Assembly (NCBI GenBank): GCA_018606805.1
Contig: JAGYWI010000001.1
Location: 248,001 to 312,000, forward strand
Source of the DNA: Candidatus Magnetomicrobium cryptolimnococcus
GTDB lineage: Bacteria > Nitrospirota > Thermodesulfovibrionia > Thermodesulfovibrionales > Magnetobacteriaceae
Direction of reading: 5' to 3'
DNA length: 64,000 nucleotides
Of this stretch, positions 38,213-46,449 are shown one piece after another; position 1 is the stretch's first letter; every line of letters starts with the position of its first letter. The position numbers and the translations under genes are program-made. The notes beneath the pieces were generated by a model that was not told the DNA's origin, ran no database searches, and worked only from the letters and a program-made list of their open reading frames with translations.

Positions 38213-38464
38213 AGAAAACCTTATTCATCAAGATTCAGGTAATTTTTAATGGACAAATAAACAATAAAAAGGTATACTTACTCGTAAGTTTGCAATATAG
38301 TAGCCCTGAAAGGTAGGTTGTTTGTATTTATTTACTTATCAACGTTGCTCAATTTTTGATAATAAAGGATTACTAACTTGAGAGGTAATGGTAGTTTGGG
38401 TTAGAGGGTCAATCAAAAAGGCCAGAGAAAACACTTAGAACCTGCTCGGTTAATAAACAAAAAC

Positions 38465-39187
38465 ATGGAGTTAAAAAACTGGTGGTATATTATAGTTGGT
38501 GTAGGGTTGCTTTGTGTTTTTTTAGTATTTCAAAATCAACCACTGGTGCTATCCATTGTTTTATTAAATATAGGGTTTACTTTTATTGGTTTTGGCTTAG
38601 GAAGTGGAATATTTGGCGCCAAGACATTTCAAAAAAGAAAAAATGGAACCCTCACGTTAATAAGTTATCTAATTTACTGGCCATACCTTGTCGTTGATTA
38701 TATAATATTGTATATTATACGAGTAGTTAGGAAAGAAAATGTTTATGATGAAATACTGTCAGGCTTATATCTTGGTGGACGGTTGTGGCTTTTTGATAAA
38801 AAAGACCCTTTGATTAAAAAAATAGACTATGTTTTGGATTTAACAAGTGAATTTACAGAACCATTCTTCTTTAGAAACAAAGCAGGCTATCTTTGTATAC
38901 CGTTAATAGACCACCACGCACCTACATTAGATGAGCTAACCTATGGAGTTACATGGCTTGTGGAACAACATAAAAAGGGATACGTCTATGTGCACTGCGC
39001 TATGGGACATGGCAGAAGCGCTATATTTGTGGTTGCATATGTTATGTTTGTAAATAGGCTTAACAGTGTGGAACATGCTATTGAATTTGTAAAGACAAAA
39101 AGGCCTGTTATTAGACTTAATAAAAAGCAAATTGAGGTTATAGAAAAATACCGTCTACATAATAAAATAACGGAGAACTATAAATGA
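38465..39187 (+). CDS. Membrane-anchored dual-specificity-type protein phosphatase
   Basis: Three hydrophobic helices fill residues 1-85 (WWYIIVGVGLLCVFLVF; LVLSIVLLNIGFTFIGFGLG; YLIYWPYLVVDYIILYIIRV). They are followed by a cytosolic phosphatase domain with the general-acid aspartate region LCIPLIDHHAP and the P-loop VHCAMGHGRSAIFVVAYVM (HCx5R). It would dephosphorylate Ser/Thr/Tyr or a phospholipid or inositide-like substrate. The stop overlaps the next start (ATGA). No ribosome-binding site precedes the ATG. The substrate is unknown; the anchor suggests a membrane target. Confidence 0.88.
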   Translation: MELKNWWYIIVGVGLLCVFLVFQNQPLVLSIVLLNIGFTFIGFGLGSGIFGAKTFQKRKNGTLTLISYLIYWPYLVVDYIILYIIRVVRKENVYDEILSGLYLGGRLWLFDKKDPLIKKIDYVLDLTSEFTEPFFFRNKAGYLCIPLIDHHAPTLDELTYGVTWLVEQHKKGYVYVHCAMGHGRSAIFVVAYVMFVNRLNSVEHAIEFVKTKRPVIRLNKKQIEVIEKYRLHNKITENYK

Positions 39188-39999
39188 TTAAAATAACAGC
39201 AATAAATGAACTTGAACAGTATAGTAAAGATGAAAATACATATGTATTTACTGATGAAGTACTATTTTTATTAGATTTAGAGCTTAGTAAATCAGTCATA
39301 TGTAACCACTCGTTAGAATCAGTAGGAAGTTTAAAGGTAGGTGGCTCGCTTGAAAGTGGCAGGGCTATTATGGTTGAAAAAAATCTTGTCGTAGAAGGCT
39401 CATTAAGCGCTGGAAACTCTGTCGAGGTAAGGGGTAGCATTAGTGTAGAAAAGTTTATTGAAACAAAGGGATACGTCAAGGCTTGCGATAAAATAATAGC
39501 TGGGGGGTTTATTAAAAGTGGTAAGTTTATTGAGTCAGACAGTTCTGTGGAATCAGGTGGATTTATTAAAGCACGAGATTTTATAAAAACAACAGGATTT
39601 ATTCATTCAATAGGCTCAATAGAGTCCTTCGGCTCACTTGAATCAGGCGGTTACGTAAGGGCTGGCAGCTCAATTGAAACAGGTGGCTCTATGAAGGTCG
39701 GAGACTTTATGAAGGCTGGTAAGTTCATAGAGTCCGGTGGCTCTATTATAGCTAGCGGATATATAGAGTCCGGCGGGTTCATTAAAGCACTTGGCTCACT
39801 TGAATCAGGGGCTTTTATAAAGGCACGAGAGTTTGTAAAGGCACGAGAATTTATTAATGCCGCAGATTCAATGGAGGCAGGCGGTAACATAAAGGCTGGA
39901 GAGTTTATACGGGTGGGAACCTTTATTGACGCTATCGGATTTATCGAAGCAGGAGGGTTTATTAAAACAGGTAATAAGGAAGTTGACAAACACAGGTAA
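39184..39999 (+). CDS. Hexapeptide-repeat beta-solenoid protein (bactofilin-like composition)
   Basis: After a ~45-residue cap (MIKITAINELEQYSKDENTY), residues ~50-262 consist of about 35 six-residue units of the type G-x-hydrophobic-I-x-A/S, for example ESGGFIKA, GSIESF, GSLESG, AGKFIESGG. Such regular hexads form left- or right-handed beta-helices or bactofilin-like solenoids. No catalytic histidine, metal motif or signal peptide is visible. It is coupled by a 4-base overlap to the phosphatase and followed after 6 bases by the YihY-cNMP gene. Possibly it is a membrane-associated scaffold; the function is unknown. Confidence 0.8.
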   Translation: MIKITAINELEQYSKDENTYVFTDEVLFLLDLELSKSVICNHSLESVGSLKVGGSLESGRAIMVEKNLVVEGSLSAGNSVEVRGSISVEKFIETKGYVKACDKIIAGGFIKSGKFIESDSSVESGGFIKARDFIKTTGFIHSIGSIESFGSLESGGYVRAGSSIETGGSMKVGDFMKAGKFIESGGSIIASGYIESGGFIKALGSLESGAFIKAREFVKAREFINAADSMEAGGNIKAGEFIRVGTFIDAIGFIEAGGFIKTGNKEVDKHR

Positions 40000-40005
40000 A
40001 AGCAG

Positions 40006-41226
40006 GTGAACGCTAAACGGGAAGGTCTAAGGGATTATTTTTTCGTTTTTAAAGAATCAACTAAAAACTTCATTAAAAACGATGACTTCTCAAAAGCTGC
40101 CGCATTAACTTATTACGGCTTGTTTGCTTGCATTCCATTACTGTTACTTGCCGTATACATTATAAGCAATTACATATCATCCTCCGACGAGGAGGCTATG
40201 AGGCAGCTTTCACAAATGACAGTTCTAATTTCCCCCGATTTTCAGAAAATAATATTCACGGAAGTAAGGGCGATGTCCAGAATTGAGGGGTTATTGGGAA
40301 CTGTAAGTATTATAAGCCTTCTCTATGCTACAACTCCGTTGGCAACAGCAGTTAGATATTTCTTTTACGATATGTTTAAAATGGAACACATTAAACCATT
40401 TTTAATTGGAAAGGTAAGAGACATTTTAGTTGTAGTGCTTTTTTTGCTCTTACTCGTTTGCTTAGTTGTAAGTGAAATTATTTTTACCGACATCGCTACT
40501 TACTTATTAGGCAAATCAGGGTTTATACTGTTTATATTTACATTATCAATAAATCCACTTGTCTCTTTAGTGTTTATAGGTGTCTTTTATTATGCCTTTT
40601 CACCAAGAAGACTTAAAATAAAATATATCATCACAGCATCTGTACTAACAACCTTACTATGGGGAATTATAAGACCATCTTTTGCATATTTTATAGCAAT
40701 AAATCCAAACTTTGGCCTTGCCTTTGGCTCACTTAAGGCTATATTTGTACTTTTTTTATGGATATACTTATCATTTTCAGTAGTCTTATTTAGCGGTGAG
40801 GTAATGGCAACTTTATGTAAAAAAGATGTTATGATTCTTAAAAATCTTTTCATTAAAACTAAATTATCAGAAAATATACGCGTTATGTTAATTAGAAAAT
40901 TTTCTAAACTATACGATAAAGATGAAATTATTTTTAATGAAAAAGATATATCAAATGAAGTATACTATATAATAAGTGGTTCAGTATCTATAATAAAAGC
41001 AGGTATAAATATTGCAATCCTGCGAGAAGGGAGGTACTTTGGCGAAATGGCTGCTCTTGTAAACTCACAAAGAAGCGCTCTCGCTATAGCATTAGAACCA
41101 CAAACTAATATTGTTAAAATACCTAAAGAAGATTTCTATAATATACTGATGGAAGAACGCAATGTCCTTTATTCTCTACTAAACAAGACAATAAACAGCT
41201 TAAAAGCAAAAGATGGAATTATATAA
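40006..41226 (+). CDS. YihY/UPF0761 membrane protein fused to a cyclic-nucleotide-binding domain
   Basis: Residues 1-275 match the YihY family (formerly 'RNase BN'): FSKAAALTYYGLFACIPLLL, then about six helices ending IYLSFSVVLFSGEVMATLCK. Residues ~290-400 are a cNMP-binding beta-barrel: IIFNEKDISNEVYYIISGSV and the phosphate-binding cassette FGEMAALVNSQRSALAIA with the key Glu and Arg. This suggests an inner-membrane transporter or flippase gated by cAMP, c-di-nucleotide or another ligand. The start is GTG at 40006 with AGCAGG upstream. The YihY-cNMP fusion is not standard for E. coli YihY. Confidence 0.88.
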   Translation: MNAKREGLRDYFFVFKESTKNFIKNDDFSKAAALTYYGLFACIPLLLLAVYIISNYISSSDEEAMRQLSQMTVLISPDFQKIIFTEVRAMSRIEGLLGTVSIISLLYATTPLATAVRYFFYDMFKMEHIKPFLIGKVRDILVVVLFLLLLVCLVVSEIIFTDIATYLLGKSGFILFIFTLSINPLVSLVFIGVFYYAFSPRRLKIKYIITASVLTTLLWGIIRPSFAYFIAINPNFGLAFGSLKAIFVLFLWIYLSFSVVLFSGEVMATLCKKDVMILKNLFIKTKLSENIRVMLIRKFSKLYDKDEIIFNEKDISNEVYYIISGSVSIIKAGINIAILREGRYFGEMAALVNSQRSALAIALEPQTNIVKIPKEDFYNILMEERNVLYSLLNKTINSLKAKDGII

Positions 41227-41228
41227 AC

Positions 41229-41729
41229 ATGGAAATAGATACCAAAATACTATTAAATTGGTTTTTAAAATATAGACATATACTATCTGGAATATTATTT
41301 ATTACATGGGTAGTGTTTATGATATATTGGTTTTATTGTTTCTATCTACTTGAAGCCAAACCTAACATAAATTTATGTATGCACATAAATGAAGAAGAAA
41401 GCGCTGATGGCATAAATGCACGAGCTGCTATAGCATTTATCTTTTGGTTTTCAACAACAGGTGTTATTTTAATCTTCCTTATAGGTTATGTTCTTAAATT
41501 TGCATATAATATAGCATTGGGACTAATCGAAGGCATTTTCCCGAAAGATTGGCACTATTTTATATCTTCAATAACATTCATACTATTGCTCTACCCATCT
41601 TTTAATTATATGTATGAAATTAAATCAGCCTCACTTTCTTTATACGATGATGGTAAAAAAATAGTTCACATGGCACTAGGCGCTAAACCGTCCCTTAAAA
41701 TAATGAAGAAACAAGAGATTTTTGAGTAA
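41229..41729 (+). CDS. Small inner-membrane protein of unknown function
   Basis: The 166-residue protein has three hydrophobic segments (ILFITWVVFMIYWFYCFYLL; IAFIFWFSTTGVILIFLIGY; YFISSITFILLLYPSFNYM) and a short basic C-terminus. I recognise no family. It starts 2 bases after the YihY-cNMP stop and ends the four-gene plus-strand group, so it may belong to the same membrane assembly. Confidence 0.75.
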   Translation: MEIDTKILLNWFLKYRHILSGILFITWVVFMIYWFYCFYLLEAKPNINLCMHINEEESADGINARAAIAFIFWFSTTGVILIFLIGYVLKFAYNIALGLIEGIFPKDWHYFISSITFILLLYPSFNYMYEIKSASLSLYDDGKKIVHMALGAKPSLKIMKKQEIFE

Positions 41730-41790
41730 GTGCTAAGGAAATAAAAGATAAAAAAAATAAAAAGATAAGACCGGGGGGAAACCCTTACGG

Positions 41791-41866
41791 CAATGTCGTT
41801 AAGTTAAGGATAACTAAGTTAGAGTATAGCAGAGGAAGAACCCTTTTTAAAAAGGGTTTTCCCCCG
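41791..41866. terminator. Repeat/terminator between convergent genes
   Basis: AACCCTTTTTAAAAAGGGTT (41839-41858) is a perfect 20-bp palindrome followed by TTCCCCCGC. A GGGGGGAAACCC arm lies at 41772. The terminal box CAATGTCGTTAAGTTAA (41791-41807) matches that of the 27289-27387 element. It separates convergent transcripts. Confidence 0.65.
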
Positions 41867-41887
41867 CATCCCCTAATCTTTTTTTCT

Positions 41888-42367
41888 TTACTTTATCAAA
41901 TCAATGAGGGCGGGGATTTCTTTAATTTCACTTTTAAACGGACGTTCAAAAATACGTCTAAGTAATAGTTTGTTTTTTGTATCTTTAATATTATATTTAA
42001 ACATATCCAACAAAAATTCAAGGGTCTTCCTATATTCAATTGGGTTTTTATCTTTGTTAACCTTTCTAAGTTCAACAATAAAGTCTGGCAGCGTTTGTAC
42101 TGCAACAAGTGCATTTGCTAATTCTTCATAAGGGATAACATTTTTATCTTGTTGAAGCAGTTCTTCTTTTAATAGTTTTATAGAAAGGATTTTTAAGGCA
42201 TTTTCCTTATTAAGATAAGCACTTACCATGTTAAAAAACCTATAGTAAACGTTTACTACAGTGTTTGCAAGTTCATAGGGTAAATCGTTAATATCACCAA
42301 GTTCAGCTTTAATAAAGGCGGCGCTCAGTTGTAGGGCATCGTTATTTATATTATCTCTTACATCCAT
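41888..42367 (-). CDS. Protein of unknown function, helical
   Basis: The 159-residue protein is predicted helical and charged (ELGDINDLPYELANTVVNVY; KILSIKLLKEELLQQDKN; KTLEFLLDMFKYNIKDTKN). There is no known motif, signal peptide or membrane helix. It overlaps the thiE stop by 17 bases, so it is translated from the thiE transcript. I cannot assign a function. Confidence 0.65.
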   Translation of the reverse strand: MDVRDNINNDALQLSAAFIKAELGDINDLPYELANTVVNVYYRFFNMVSAYLNKENALKILSIKLLKEELLQQDKNVIPYEELANALVAVQTLPDFIVELRKVNKDKNPIEYRKTLEFLLDMFKYNIKDTKNKLLLRRIFERPFKSEIKEIPALIDLIK

Positions 42368-42983
42368 TTATGATTTCCATATACTTACAAGCAGCCTCAT
42401 ATACATCCTTTTTTTTCATTATGCCAGCAGAAACTGCAGCGGCGTCAGCCCCTTGTGAGAAAACATGTTCTACGTGTTCAGGGGCAATACCTCCGATTGC
42501 AATAACTGGTATTTGCACAGCTTTTTTAACCATACCAATGGCGCTTACGCCTTGAGGAGTGCCAGCATTTTTTGTCTTTGTGTGAAATACCGGCCCAAAT
42601 CCGATATAATCTGCACCATTTTTTTCAGCTTCAACAGCCTGTTCCATCGAGTGCGTGGATATGCCAACGATTTTATTACCCATGAGTTTTTTGGCATGCA
42701 CAAGTGGCAAATCGCTTTGTCCTAAGTGCACACCATCGGCATCAACCATAAGGGCAATATCGGCATGATCGTTAATTATTAGTTTAACACCATTAGCCTT
42801 TGTTATAGTGCTAAGTATACGTGCAACCTTAAAAAACCGTCCTCTTTCGCACTCTTTATCTCTAAGCTGAATCCATGAAACCCCTGCCTTTATCAATTCA
42901 ACGGCAAGGTCAATGGCTGATTTCCCTCTAACGTTTGTCTCCATAAGGACACAAAGCCCTTTGTTATAAAGCTCTTTATGCAC
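42351..42983 (-). CDS. thiE: Thiamine-phosphate synthase
   Basis: ThiE joins the pyrimidine and thiazole halves of thiamine. The TIM-barrel motifs are WIQLRDKE, LIINDHADIALMVDADGVHLGQ, GISTHS, ADYIGFGPVFHTKTK and PVIAIGGI. I set the start at the GTG at 42983, preceded by GGAG at seven bases; a longer frame to 43094 would run far into accC. The resulting 210-residue protein overlaps the accC stop by 8 bases. Confidence 0.94.
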   Translation of the reverse strand: MHKELYNKGLCVLMETNVRGKSAIDLAVELIKAGVSWIQLRDKECERGRFFKVARILSTITKANGVKLIINDHADIALMVDADGVHLGQSDLPLVHAKKLMGNKIVGISTHSMEQAVEAEKNGADYIGFGPVFHTKTKNAGTPQGVSAIGMVKKAVQIPVIAIGGIAPEHVEHVFSQGADAAAVSAGIMKKKDVYEAACKYMEIINGCKR

Positions 42984-44319
42984 GCAACATCTCCAAAAAA
43001 CTGGTATCAAATTTACCGGAACGAAATTCCGGTGTGGCAAGTACCTTTTGGTGAAAAGATATAGTAGTTTTAATTCCACCAATTTTAAACTCATCCAATG
43101 CCCTAAGCATACGCTCTATTGCTTCCCTACGGGTAGCACCGTAGGCTATTAGTTTTGCAATAAGTGAATCATATAGTGGTGGCACTGTGTAGCCACAATA
43201 AACGCTACTATCCACCCTAATACCGGGTCCGCCTGGTTGATAAAACTGGGAAATAGTACCCGGTGAGGGTAAAAACGTCAGTGGGTCTTCGGCGTTAATA
43301 CGACATTCTATGGCATGACCGTACATTCTAACCTGTTTTTGTTTAAATGGCAAGGCTAGCCCTGAGGCAAGCTTAATTTGCTCCTTAACGATGTCAATGC
43401 CGGTAACCATTTCCGTTATAGGATGTTCCACTTGAACACGAGTATTAATCTCCATAAAGTAGACATTTTCAGCGCTATCTACAACAAACTCAATGGTTCC
43501 AACATTTCTATAGTTTAAGGCCTCAACTGCTTTAATAGCATATTTGCCAAGTTTATCTCGAAGACGCGAATAAATGGCAGGTGATGGGGATTCCTCTATC
43601 AGTTTTTGGTGTCTTCTTTGTATGGAGCAGTCCCTCTCGCCTAAATGAATGGCGTTACCAAACCTATCAGCAACGACTTGCACCTCTATGTGGCGTATTC
43701 TTGGCAAATACTTTTCGATATACAGCTCCCCGTTACCAAAGGAGGACATGGCTTCTGTTTGAGCGGTATCCATGGCCTTTTCTAATTGTATCTCGTCGTT
43801 TACGATACGTATGCCTCGCCCGCCACCACCGGCAGATGCCTTTATGATTAAAGGATAGCCAATTTTTTGAGCAAATTTGGCAGCCAGTTCTTTACTCGCT
43901 ACGGGACCGTCGGTGCCGGGGATGACGGGGATTCCGTTTTTTTTCATTAATTGTTTGGCTTTGGCCTTGTTGCCACCAATGCGGATGTTGTCCGGTGTTG
44001 GGCCAATGAAGGCGATTTTTGACTTAATACAAGCATCTGCAAAGTTTGGGTTTTCAGATAAAAACCCATACCCCGGATGAATGGCTTCAGCATCGGTTAT
44101 CTCGGCAGCGCTTAGTATTGCTGGGATATTCAAATAGCTCTCCCGAACACTGCTTGGACCTATACAAATAGACTCATCAGAGAGGCGAATGTGCATTGAG
44201 TTTTTATCCCCTTCGGAATAAACCGCCACCGTTTTGATACCAAGCTCCTTACAAGCACGTATGACGCGTACTGCTATTTCACCTCTATTAGCTATTAAAA
44301 TCTTTTTAAAAAGAGGCAT
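42976..44319 (-). CDS. accC: Acetyl-CoA carboxylase, biotin carboxylase subunit
   Basis: AccC carboxylates biotin on AccB with bicarbonate and ATP. The start KKILIANRGEIAVRVIRACK, the ATP-grasp glycine loop KASAGGGGRGIRIV, the catalytic MEINTRVQVEHPITEMVTGID and the C-terminal domain are intact; 447 residues. The ATG at 44319 has GAGGG upstream; a TTG four codons earlier is less likely. It sits directly after accB in the usual accBC order, in a group with efp and a peptidase. Confidence 0.96.
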   Translation of the reverse strand: MPLFKKILIANRGEIAVRVIRACKELGIKTVAVYSEGDKNSMHIRLSDESICIGPSSVRESYLNIPAILSAAEITDAEAIHPGYGFLSENPNFADACIKSKIAFIGPTPDNIRIGGNKAKAKQLMKKNGIPVIPGTDGPVASKELAAKFAQKIGYPLIIKASAGGGGRGIRIVNDEIQLEKAMDTAQTEAMSSFGNGELYIEKYLPRIRHIEVQVVADRFGNAIHLGERDCSIQRRHQKLIEESPSPAIYSRLRDKLGKYAIKAVEALNYRNVGTIEFVVDSAENVYFMEINTRVQVEHPITEMVTGIDIVKEQIKLASGLALPFKQKQVRMYGHAIECRINAEDPLTFLPSPGTISQFYQPGGPGIRVDSSVYCGYTVPPLYDSLIAKLIAYGATRREAIERMLRALDEFKIGGIKTTISFHQKVLATPEFRSGKFDTSFLEMLRA

Positions 44320-44359
44320 TTTAACCCTCAAGCCTAAATATAACCATAGACTCCACCAT

Positions 44360-44791
44360 TTAGTCCTGCATTATCAAAAACATTGGCTCACCATATTCAA
44401 CCGGATGACCGTTTTCAACAAAAATCTTCTTTATAACCCCATCAACTTCACTTTCTATTTCATTCATAAGTTTCATAGCCTCAATAATACAAAGAATTTG
44501 CCCCTTTTTCACCTTACTGCCCACTTCAACAAATGGCGCTGAATCAGGCGTTGGTGAGCGGTAAAATGTACCAACAATAGGTGCTCTTACCACAACGGCA
44601 TTTCTATCTTCATCGTCATGACGATTTACTAGTGGTGGATTTTCCTCAACTACGACACTACGCACAACCTTAGCCTCACCACTAGCCAATCTTTTTATTT
44701 TAATCTTCTGGCCATCTTTTTCATATATAAACTCATGGATATCCGTTTCTTTTAAAAGCTCTATAAGCTCTTTAATGTACCCAATGTCCAT
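44360..44791 (-). CDS. accB: Biotin carboxyl carrier protein
   Basis: AccB carries biotin for acetyl-CoA carboxylase. Residues ~70-143 are the biotinyl domain with the target lysine in [12 protein letters not shown], and [20 protein letters not shown] marks its start. Residues 1-65 form the helical, low-complexity linker ([20 protein letters not shown]). It begins at the base where efp ends, so efp-accB-accC are coupled. Confidence 0.96.
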   Translation of the reverse strand: MDIGYIKELIELLKETDIHEFIYEKDGQKIKIKRLASGEAKVVRSVVVEENPPLVNRHDDEDRNAVVVRAPIVGTFYRSPTPDSAPFVEVGSKVKKGQILCIIEAMKLMNEIESEVDGVIKKIFVENGHPVEYGEPMFLIMQD

Positions 44792-45354
44792 TACTTAACC
44801 CTTTCTATATACTCTAAGGTACGGGTATCTACCCTAATAAGGTCTCCTTCGTTAATGTGGAAAGGCACTTTAATACTAGCGCCAGTTTCAAGCACAGCTG
44901 GTTTAGACCCACCGGAGGCAGTATCCCCCTTAAATCCCGGTTCCGTCTCCTTTACCTGCAACTCTACAAAAGTTGGTAACTCCACAGCCAATGGTGTCTC
45001 TTTATGATAGAGGATTTTAACCACCATATTTTCCTTAAGAAGGCTTTTATTATTAGTTCCCAGTTGTTCTAATGTTAAAGGAAATTGCTCGTATGTTTCC
45101 ATATCCATAAAATAATATAATTCATCCATACCATATAGATACTGCATGTCCTTTGACTCAAGGTTAGCCTTTGGAAATTTATCCCCGGAGTTAAAAGTCT
45201 CCTCTATAACCTTGCCACTTTTAAGCCCGCGCAGTTTAGCCCGCACAAAAGCCCCACCTCTTCCCATCTTCACATGTTGAAACTCAAGTATTTCCTGTGG
45301 TTCACCCTTATACTCTATCTTAGTACCTCGCCTGAAATCACTCGTTGCAATCAC
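44791..45354 (-). CDS. efp: Elongation factor P
   Basis: EF-P relieves ribosome stalling at proline runs. The protein has three beta-barrel domains with the expected ending ([20 protein letters not shown]). The tip residue that is lysine in E. coli is arginine here (R32 in [13 protein letters not shown]). Arg-type EF-Ps are known, for instance in Pseudomonas (rhamnosylated by EarP) and Thermus. No earP, epmA or epmB gene is seen in the window. Normal length (187). Confidence 0.95.
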   Translation of the reverse strand: MIATSDFRRGTKIEYKGEPQEILEFQHVKMGRGGAFVRAKLRGLKSGKVIEETFNSGDKFPKANLESKDMQYLYGMDELYYFMDMETYEQFPLTLEQLGTNNKSLLKENMVVKILYHKETPLAVELPTFVELQVKETEPGFKGDTASGGSKPAVLETGASIKVPFHINEGDLIRVDTRTLEYIERVK

Positions 45355-45378
45355 ATATGCCTCCTATTATATATTTTT

Positions 45379-46446
45379 CTAATCCCTTATTATCTCAATC
45401 TCTTTGGAAAGACTGGTAAGCAGCTGGGTACTTGTGTCGTCAACTACAACCATATCTTCTATTCTAACGCCACCAAGGCCTGGTATATAAATCCCCGGTT
45501 CTATGGTAAAAACCATAGTAGCACTGATAGTTCCTCTACCACCATATCTGGAAATAGTAGGTTCCTCATGAACATTAAGTCCAACCCCATGACCTGTACC
45601 ATGCCCAAAGTACTGACCATAACCAGCATCTTCAATAGTCTTTCTTGCAGCAAAATCTATTTGAGCACCTGTAAGCCCACACTTAGCAGCACTAATGGCC
45701 TTCTTATTAGCATCAAGAACTATACCATATATTTGTACCTTCTTTCCAATATCTGAACCATCAAAAATAAAAGTTCTCGTCATATCCGAAAAATAACCGT
45801 TTGCCTCCGCTCCCCAGTCAATAATCAAAAGCTCGCCTGCAGCTATTTTTTTATCTGATGCCCTCGCATGAGGCAGGGACGAATTAGCCCCAGCAGCTAC
45901 AATAAAGTCAAACGGTAATTTACTAGCCCCCTGCGCCTTAACAGCCTCTTCAAGTCTTAAGGCAATAGAGCGCTCAGATACCCCTTTTTTTATATACCCC
46001 TTAATACTTATTAAGGCTTCCTCAGCACATGTAACAGCCTTCCGTATATTTGCCAACTCAACCTCATTTTTAAACCTTCGAAAGCTTTCAACAATAGCTT
46101 TGATAACCCGCACATTAAAAGAAAAGGCTAAACTGCGGTATTCCCTGATAGCCATCGTATCTTCTACAAACAGGTGGTTAATACCCTTCCTTTTTAGAAA
46201 AAACTTTAAAAAATCAAGCCCCTTGCCCTTTGTTATAATTACCTGAGCGTCTTTAACCTCATATTCCGACTGTTCTTTATATCTAAAATCTGTGAAAAAA
46301 TAGGCACTACCTTCTTCAAGTACAAGCAATAAGGCACTTGAGCCTGAAAAACCTGTTAAGTACCTAATATTAACCAGCTCAGATACCAAAAAGGCATTGC
46401 CTTTATCAAGCTTAAGGTGTTTGGCTATTTGCTTTATCCGTTCCAT
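45379..46446 (-). CDS. M24-family Xaa-Pro peptidase
   Basis: The 355-residue protein has a creatinase-like N-terminal domain (residues 1-125, RYLTGFSGSSALLLVLEEGS) and a pita-bread metallopeptidase domain. The metal ligands are in LLIIDWGAEANGYFSDMTRTF, GHGTGHGVGLNVHE and FTIEPGIYIPGLGGVRIED. It cleaves dipeptides or N-termini before proline. Its place just before efp is a common bacterial arrangement. Naming it PepP or PepQ is not safe by eye. Confidence 0.93.
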   Translation of the reverse strand: MERIKQIAKHLKLDKGNAFLVSELVNIRYLTGFSGSSALLLVLEEGSAYFFTDFRYKEQSEYEVKDAQVIITKGKGLDFLKFFLKRKGINHLFVEDTMAIREYRSLAFSFNVRVIKAIVESFRRFKNEVELANIRKAVTCAEEALISIKGYIKKGVSERSIALRLEEAVKAQGASKLPFDFIVAAGANSSLPHARASDKKIAAGELLIIDWGAEANGYFSDMTRTFIFDGSDIGKKVQIYGIVLDANKKAISAAKCGLTGAQIDFAARKTIEDAGYGQYFGHGTGHGVGLNVHEEPTISRYGGRGTISATMVFTIEPGIYIPGLGGVRIEDMVVVDDTSTQLLTSLSKEIEIIRD

Positions 46447-46449
46447 AAA

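Larger units (their letters stand above)
37758..38215 (+). pseudogene. Rpn-family nuclease/putative transposase gene broken by palindromic repeats
   Basis: The first frame (37758-38099) reads MSKEYDK, then two eight-residue in-frame repeats VRRRTPVK, then KVIKELLKDTVAALLEKITG ... ADFVLKAQLKDGSQEIYHIEFQ, the N-terminal nuclease part of Rpn/PDDEXK proteins. At 38011 a GTGTGTAGGCACAC insert shifts the frame; the family sequence resumes in another frame (NNMGYRMLRYWVYLRQVYKL, VKQYVVYIGK) and is broken again at 38137 by a third palindrome. The ancestral gene would have promoted RecA-independent recombination. It is now almost certainly inactive. Confidence 0.8.

Noticed and set aside
39651-39989. 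112-codon minus-strand frame opposite the hexapeptide-repeat gene
   Set aside because: It is the antisense mirror of the repeat; no ribosome-binding site or independent motif.
42984-43094. N-terminal extension of ThiE
   Set aside because: It lies entirely within accC; the GTG at 42983 has a well-spaced GGAG and gives a normal ThiE length.
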